Assembly (NCBI GenBank): GCA_943912855.1
Contig: CALTVC010000010.1
Coordinates: forward strand, 104,106 to 168,105
Length of the DNA: 64,000 bases
Direction of reading: 5' to 3'
From: an uncultured Flavobacterium sp.
GTDB lineage: Bacteria > Bacteroidota > Bacteroidia > Flavobacteriales > Flavobacteriaceae
Under the pieces are notes generated by a model. That model was not told where the DNA came from, made no database searches, and was given only the letters and a program-made list of their open reading frames with translations. A program made the position numbers and the translations under genes. Below are positions 60,066-64,000 of the stretch, piece after piece (the first letter of the stretch is position 1; each line of letters starts with the position of its first letter).

Positions 60066-61424
60066 TTAACCTATACTTTCGTCGTGCTGAGAAAGGTCTA
60101 ATCCCATTTCTTCGGCTTCCTCAGAAACCCTAAGCGGAATCATAATGTTGGTTAGCTTATACAGTCCTATAGCACCAAAGAATGAGAATATGGCTACCAG
60201 CACAAGCGCTGTCATGTGGTGGCCAAATACACCCCAACCTCCGTGCAGCAAACTGGCATTTTCACCATCGGCAAATATGGCGGTAAGTATCATACCCATG
60301 ATACCTCCTACGCCGTGGCAGGCAAATACATCTAAGGAATCGTCAAAGCTTTTCAGTTTTTTCCAGTATACCATAAGGTTACTTACAATGGCAGATATAA
60401 ACCCGAAGAAAATACTTTCGGGTACGGTTACATAACCTGCGCCCGGTGTTATGGCTACCAGTCCTACTACTGCACCTATGCAGGCCCCCATGGCCGAAAC
60501 TTTGCGCCCGTTTATGCGGTCGAAGAAAATCCAGGTCATCATACACGCGGCCGAAGCAGCCGTTGTAGTAGCGAAAGCTTTTGCAGCGACTCCGTTTGCC
60601 GCCAGCGATGAACCGGCATTAAAGCCAAACCATCCGAACCATAGCAGTCCTGTACCTAACAGCACAAACGGAATGTTTGTAGGCTGGTGGTTGGCATCTT
60701 TGCGTTTGCCAAGGAACAGGGCTCCTGCAAGTGCTGCAAAACCGGCACTCATGTGTACCACGGTACCACCTGCAAAATCTTTTACACCAAAGTAAGAACC
60801 CAGGATTCCGTCAGGGTACCAAACGGCATGGCACAGCGGTGTATATATTATTATAGAGAAAAGACAAATGAATAGCAGGTATGATATAAAACGAACCCTC
60901 TCTGCAAACGAACCCGTAATAAGCGCCGGGGTAATAATGGCAAACTTCATCTGGAACATGGCAAACAGTACAAACGGTATAGTACTGGCTATCTTGGCAT
61001 GCGGAGCAAGGTCTACATTATCAAAAAAGGCGTACTGGTTTATGTTCCCTATAAGTCCGTATTCTGTTCCGCCAAGGTTTACGGTTATTGCCGAATCACC
61101 AAAGGCAAGACTAAAGCCCACTACTATCCAAAGTATGGAAATCACACCAAGGCAAATGAAGCTTTGTAGCATAGTAGAGATGATGTTCTTTTTGCCTACC
61201 ATGCCGCCATAGAAGAACGAAAGGCCGGGCGTCATAAGCAGTACAAGGCTAGACGAAGCTAGCATCCAGGCAGTATCGGCGCCATTAATGGCATCTTCCG
61301 GCAAAAAGTCTGTTGGTGTGGCGCACTTAATATGATCCCAAAATAAACCTGTAATGGCTACCAGTGCCGTAAGGCCAAAGGCAACATACCATCTTTTTTC
61401 GTGTTTTTTCTCCATTATACCCAT
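60066..61424 (-). CDS. amtB: ammonium transporter
   Basis: An Amt/MEP/Rh family ammonium channel (452 residues) with about eleven membrane helices. Diagnostic segments: DTAWMLASSSLVLLMTPGLS near residue 49, GSFAERVRFISYLLF near 170, HMSAGFAALAGALFLGKR near 224, FGFNAGSSLAANG near 265 and the paired histidine region FACHGVGGIMGMILTAIF near 368. It lacks a visible signal peptide but the N-terminal helix (VAFGLTALVAITGLF) may be one. No glnK/glnB gene is adjacent in the window. It ends in a GC-rich terminator. Confidence 0.95.
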   Translation of the reverse strand: MGIMEKKHEKRWYVAFGLTALVAITGLFWDHIKCATPTDFLPEDAINGADTAWMLASSSLVLLMTPGLSFFYGGMVGKKNIISTMLQSFICLGVISILWIVVGFSLAFGDSAITVNLGGTEYGLIGNINQYAFFDNVDLAPHAKIASTIPFVLFAMFQMKFAIITPALITGSFAERVRFISYLLFICLFSIIIYTPLCHAVWYPDGILGSYFGVKDFAGGTVVHMSAGFAALAGALFLGKRKDANHQPTNIPFVLLGTGLLWFGWFGFNAGSSLAANGVAAKAFATTTAASAACMMTWIFFDRINGRKVSAMGACIGAVVGLVAITPGAGYVTVPESIFFGFISAIVSNLMVYWKKLKSFDDSLDVFACHGVGGIMGMILTAIFADGENASLLHGGWGVFGHHMTALVLVAIFSFFGAIGLYKLTNIMIPLRVSEEAEEMGLDLSQHDESIG

Positions 61425-61538
61425 TCGTTAGATGGGGTCAAAAATATAAAATTATGTTAATCATTGCAACACACCCCTTGTTTTATAAAGGGTGTTGTTG
61501 TTTAATTTGACACAGAAGTATATTCAAACCCCCAAATT

Positions 61539-61991
61539 TTATCGGTGCTTTGGGTTTATGATTACAGGTTCGGGTACTTGTACAGGTATGGTTTGCTTAG
61601 GTTGTTTTATACGGATATTTACATAATCGTATACCCAGGTATCTTTAAACCGATGTACTTTGAGGTCCATTTTACCTTTCTTCTGGTTGCCTTTTATGGT
61701 AATCGTAGCAGTAAATCCCACCTTATTAAGTGCTATTTCTCCTTCAGCAATGGTCATTTTACCAATAGGCTCAAGCGTACCAAGTTGTGCTATTACTTCT
61801 TCGTTATTTGTAGCAGCCTCCAGTGCCTTTTCAAAAACAGGTTTATGAGCATAACCCCAAGCATAACTTTGTAAATCCAAACTGTTTACATACAAAATAA
61901 ATCCAGCGATTATTACTGCTACAATTCCAATGCCGATATAAAAACGACGTGATTGCCAAAATCGTCGTTCGATTAAAAGTTGGTTATCCAT
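61539..61991 (-). CDS. Coa1-like membrane-anchored protein
   Basis: A 150-residue protein with one N-terminal membrane span (FYIGIGIVAVIIAGFILYV) and a soluble part resembling the Coa1 cytochrome oxidase assembly family: NNEEVIAQLGTLEPIGKMTI then VGFTATITIKGNQKKGKMDL and TWVYDYVNIRI. The Coa1 assignment is from memory of the domain pattern (polar linker, LG, then GxxxKGxG-like strand); no oxidase gene is nearby. It ends PVIINPKHR. Confidence 0.5.
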   Translation of the reverse strand: MDNQLLIERRFWQSRRFYIGIGIVAVIIAGFILYVNSLDLQSYAWGYAHKPVFEKALEAATNNEEVIAQLGTLEPIGKMTIAEGEIALNKVGFTATITIKGNQKKGKMDLKVHRFKDTWVYDYVNIRIKQPKQTIPVQVPEPVIINPKHR

Positions 61992-62056
61992 AAGGTTTGG
62001 TTTTAAAGTAATAGCAATACGTAAAATATATACAGATATTGTATTAAAAATTCGGC

Positions 62057-62395
62057 TTAAACCTCTTCAAGTACAGAATGCCCGGCTGAACCGTCACCCG
62101 ATGTCCATTGCCAGGTTTCATGCAGGCGTATTTTTCCGTTTGGCAATACCTCGGGTACTGATTTGCAAATGCCCGTCATCAGTTCGCCTTCGCTGTTTAC
62201 CTGATGATAGCGCATATCTATGCTGCCGTCATCGGCAACCAGGCCTATGAGATGACCGCTAATAATTTTTCCGCCACTGTATTCTGATGTAAGTATGTTG
62301 CCCCGTTGGTAATATATAAATAAGGTTTTGCCCGATGTTTCGCCGTTTTCGGTATTTTGTACCGGCCTGAATGTTTTGCCATTGTAGTGTATCAT
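62057..62395 (-). CDS. small conserved protein of unknown function
   Basis: A 112-residue soluble protein (MIHYNGKTFRPVQNTENGET, then YYQRGNILTSEYSGGKI, MRYHQVNSEGELMTGICKS and RLHETWQWTSGDGSAGHS). I recall such small beta-rich proteins in Bacteroidota being labelled N-acetylglutamate synthase, but nothing in the sequence shows an acetyltransferase fold. Function should be considered unknown. Confidence 0.6.
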   Translation of the reverse strand: MIHYNGKTFRPVQNTENGETSGKTLFIYYQRGNILTSEYSGGKIISGHLIGLVADDGSIDMRYHQVNSEGELMTGICKSVPEVLPNGKIRLHETWQWTSGDGSAGHSVLEEV

Positions 62396-62639
62396 GCCCT
62401 GATTCTATGGTGTGTTTTGAGAAATTAAAAGTACTCATAAAGGAGTTGTTATTTTTAGCAATATCAAAAAAACGTAACATACCGGTTAGGCTCTTGCCCC
62501 GAACAACTTAGCCAATGTTTAGCCAAAATTTGTATTTTACCCGCTAAAATTTTTAATTTTCCAAACTTCAGGGCTCCACTTTTTTTATTGATTTTGGTTT
62601 AGATTTGCGCCCCTTTAAACAAAAAAACAACACGCAGGC

Positions 62640-63029
62640 ATGGGAGTTTTTGTGATTAGCAAACGCGATAACGGACAGTTTAAATTTAGTTTTGATACCC
62701 GCAGGAAGAAGACCATTTTTACCAGTATCAGTTGCAAACGGAAATCAGATTGCGAAATGATGATTGATGGTATCCGCGAAAATATAGGCAAACTTACCTT
62801 TACCCGTAACCGCAGGGGGTCGGGGAAGTTGTTTTTCCGTATTTCATCGGGTGGGTTTGTGCTTGCTACAAGTCGTAATTTTAATACCGAGTTTACCATG
62901 CAAAAAGCCATGGATGATGTACTGAAATACGTGCCAAAAGGCGAAATCATAGACTTTTCTGAAAACGACTTTGTGTTTCCTCCTCTTGAAGATGAGGAAC
63001 AGGAAGCTGTAACCCAGGAAGTGGCTTAA
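62640..63029 (+). CDS. YegP/DUF1508 family protein
   Basis: A 129-residue protein. The first about 100 residues are two DUF1508-like units (GVFVISKRDNGQFKFSFDTR then GKLFFRISSGGFVLATSRNF). The C-terminus is acidic (SENDFVFPPLEDEEQEAVTQ). Family members are uncharacterised small proteins, sometimes duplicated in one chain as here. It ends 11 bases before a bidirectional terminator. Confidence 0.85.
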   Translation: MGVFVISKRDNGQFKFSFDTRRKKTIFTSISCKRKSDCEMMIDGIRENIGKLTFTRNRRGSGKLFFRISSGGFVLATSRNFNTEFTMQKAMDDVLKYVPKGEIIDFSENDFVFPPLEDEEQEAVTQEVA

Positions 63030-63040
63030 AAATATATTAG

Positions 63041-63066
63041 AAAACCGCCCTGTTTGGGGCGGTTTT
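63041..63066. terminator. bidirectional terminator between convergent genes
   Basis: AAAACCGCCC (63041-63050) pairs with GGGCGGTTTT (63057-63066) around TGTTTG, between the YegP and T9SS genes. Confidence 0.8.
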
Positions 63067-63084
63067 AGTTAGGTAGAAAATGGA

Positions 63085-64000
63085 TTAGTTCTTAATCAGC
63101 TTTTGTGTATGTACCTCTCCGTTTTTAGTTGTTATACTTACAAGATAATATCCGGTAGCATATAAACTTACATCTAGCTTGGTTTCGGTAGGGGTATCAG
63201 ATGTTTTTTGGTTAAACATTACCTTGCCATCCAGGCTTGTAACAAGTACTGATTGTATACCATTTACCGATGCTATGCTTACCTGACTGTTTGCCGGGTT
63301 AGGGTAAAGAACAAATTTAGAAGTAGCATCTGTAATATCATCATCTTTGAAATTGGACTTTCTTTCATTGCTAACTGCAGGTCTACTAGTTGAGCAAGAA
63401 GCTATTTGTGCTAAGAACAGAGAGCCGCTTTTTATAGTTGTATTTGCGGTGAGATTAATCCCATTCTCAGATTTGAAAGTAATATCAGAACCACTATTAA
63501 CTAAATAGTTTGTACTAGCCGTAATTGTACCATAAGACTTGTAAACTTTTGAAGCATTTGTTTCTAAAGATGTTAGGGTAATATTCCCTGTGCATTGTAG
63601 CCCTGTTTCTAATACTAATGGAGGTAATTTTGTTGCAACATTATTATTTAAAGAAATTGAGTTTATCATTACCGAAGCATTAGAGTATGAATCAGGATCA
63701 TTAATTTTATGGAGGTGTTTATTTCTATCTGCTGCTGCTGTTGAACTTGTCAATAACAAATTTCCAAACTTATCTTTTTGGATTTTTAAAAAATTAGATG
63801 TCAAAATAGTCGGTGTTGAATATTCATAAAGACTGCGAGTACTATTATTACTCAAATCAAAAACCCTAACCTCTCCTTGAGTAGTACCAGGATAGTTTGG
63901 ATTCGGAATCTTTTCTAATACGAAGTAAATATTTTTATAATCATTAGAGAATTCGAAACTTTTAGCTATTCCTCCGCCGAAACCCAATAGAGGATTATAG
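63085..64000 (-). CDS. T9SS type A sorting domain protein, C-terminal fragment
   Basis: The reading frame is open to the window edge, so this is the last 305 residues of a larger secreted protein. The final 80 residues are a type A sorting domain: SKFVLYPNPANSQVSIASVN, VTSLDGKVMFNQ and GYYLVSITTKNGEVHTQKLI, which directs export by the type IX secretion system and attachment to the surface via the gliding machinery. The upstream part (GFGGGIAKSFEFSNDYKNIY, then beta-rich segments) resembles repeat-rich adhesins or enzymes but the domain is cut. A TTG at 63987 is not a credible start, as the frame continues through it. Confidence 0.8.
   Translation of the reverse strand, partial: YNPLLGFGGGIAKSFEFSNDYKNIYFVLEKIPNPNYPGTTQGEVRVFDLSNNSTRSLYEYSTPTILTSNFLKIQKDKFGNLLLTSSTAAADRNKHLHKINDPDSYSNASVMINSISLNNNVATKLPPLVLETGLQCTGNITLTSLETNASKVYKSYGTITASTNYLVNSGSDITFKSENGINLTANTTIKSGSLFLAQIASCSTSRPAVSNERKSNFKDDDITDATSKFVLYPNPANSQVSIASVNGIQSVLVTSLDGKVMFNQKTSDTPTETKLDVSLYATGYYLVSITTKNGEVHTQKLIKN

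Noticed and set aside
1..64000. CRISPR array or cas genes
   Set aside because: I found no series of regularly spaced identical repeats. The Cas13-related HEPN motif in the Abi gene is not accompanied by repeats.
1..64000. tRNA, rRNA or tmRNA genes
   Set aside because: No T-loop (GGTTCGAAT-like) with an acceptor stem was seen in any intergenic gap.
63987..64000. Start of the T9SS protein at 63987
   Set aside because: That codon is TTG and the frame stays open to the window edge, so the gene is cut, not complete.

Overview
The window is chromosomal DNA from a member of the Bacteroidota, almost certainly Flavobacteriaceae (Flavobacterium or a close relative). The evidence is a gldH gliding lipoprotein gene in the usual ricT-gldH-PBP1A order, a C-terminal type IX secretion sorting domain, TonB receptors with carboxypeptidase-like N-terminal domains, an SDR-type threonine dehydrogenase, an OlsF-like fused acyltransferase, and many TAnnTTTG promoter elements in place of sigma-70 boxes. 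Most of it is ordinary housekeeping and envelope sequence. I see no rRNA, tRNA, CRISPR array, prophage or insertion sequence.

Layout. 1-9751: end of a serine hydrolase, a GH92 mannosidase, a Gcr-type membrane protein, an AT-rich Abi_2/AbiF HEPN gene followed by a small structured RNA, and a MocR regulator divergent from a BtuB-like TonB receptor with a palindrome over the promoter. 9752-19303: CYTH and YpdA genes, terC, gpsA, two small paralogous membrane proteins, nadD, an acetyltransferase, gmk, yicC and an ArsC-like thioredoxin-fold protein. 19431-25416: a serine hydrolase, a TPR protein, rtcB with a PcfJ-domain partner and, upstream on the same strand, a 600-base stretch holding a 29-codon mini-gene and a strongly folded RNA, each closed by its own terminator. 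25417-37562: membrane proteins of unknown role, threonine dehydrogenase, DUF4286-rsmA-mgtE, two paralogous secreted proteins and an HD hydrolase. 37691-43827: a TonB receptor with two cell-surface lipoproteins, divergent from an exported endonuclease/phosphatase. 44003-54111: serS, a TPR protein, a double-NBD oligopeptide ABC ATPase, the fused acyltransferase, a hydroxyacid dehydrogenase and the two subunits of a 3-oxoacid CoA-transferase. 54208-64000: PBP1A, gldH, ricT with a long repetitive basic tail, a His/Gly-rich secreted protein, a candidate 6S-like RNA, amtB, several small proteins and the C-terminal part of a T9SS cargo protein.

The two places most likely to hold an under-described system are (a) the AbiF-type HEPN protein with its adjacent terminator-bounded RNA at 5334-6327, which fits an RNA toxin-antitoxin arrangement, and (b) the rtcB / PcfJ-domain / structured-RNA locus at 21918-25367, which resembles in outline the known linkage of RtcB RNA ligase with an RNA-binding protein and a small structured RNA. 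Both readings are inference from layout; the gene families themselves are well supported.

Intergenic DNA carries several repeat families: a perfect 32-bp inverted repeat after serS, a 29-bp inverted repeat inside the yicC-gmk operon, a CCACAAAG-type inverted repeat after the TonB receptor, and a CAGT-rich tract that follows the stop codon of four unrelated genes.
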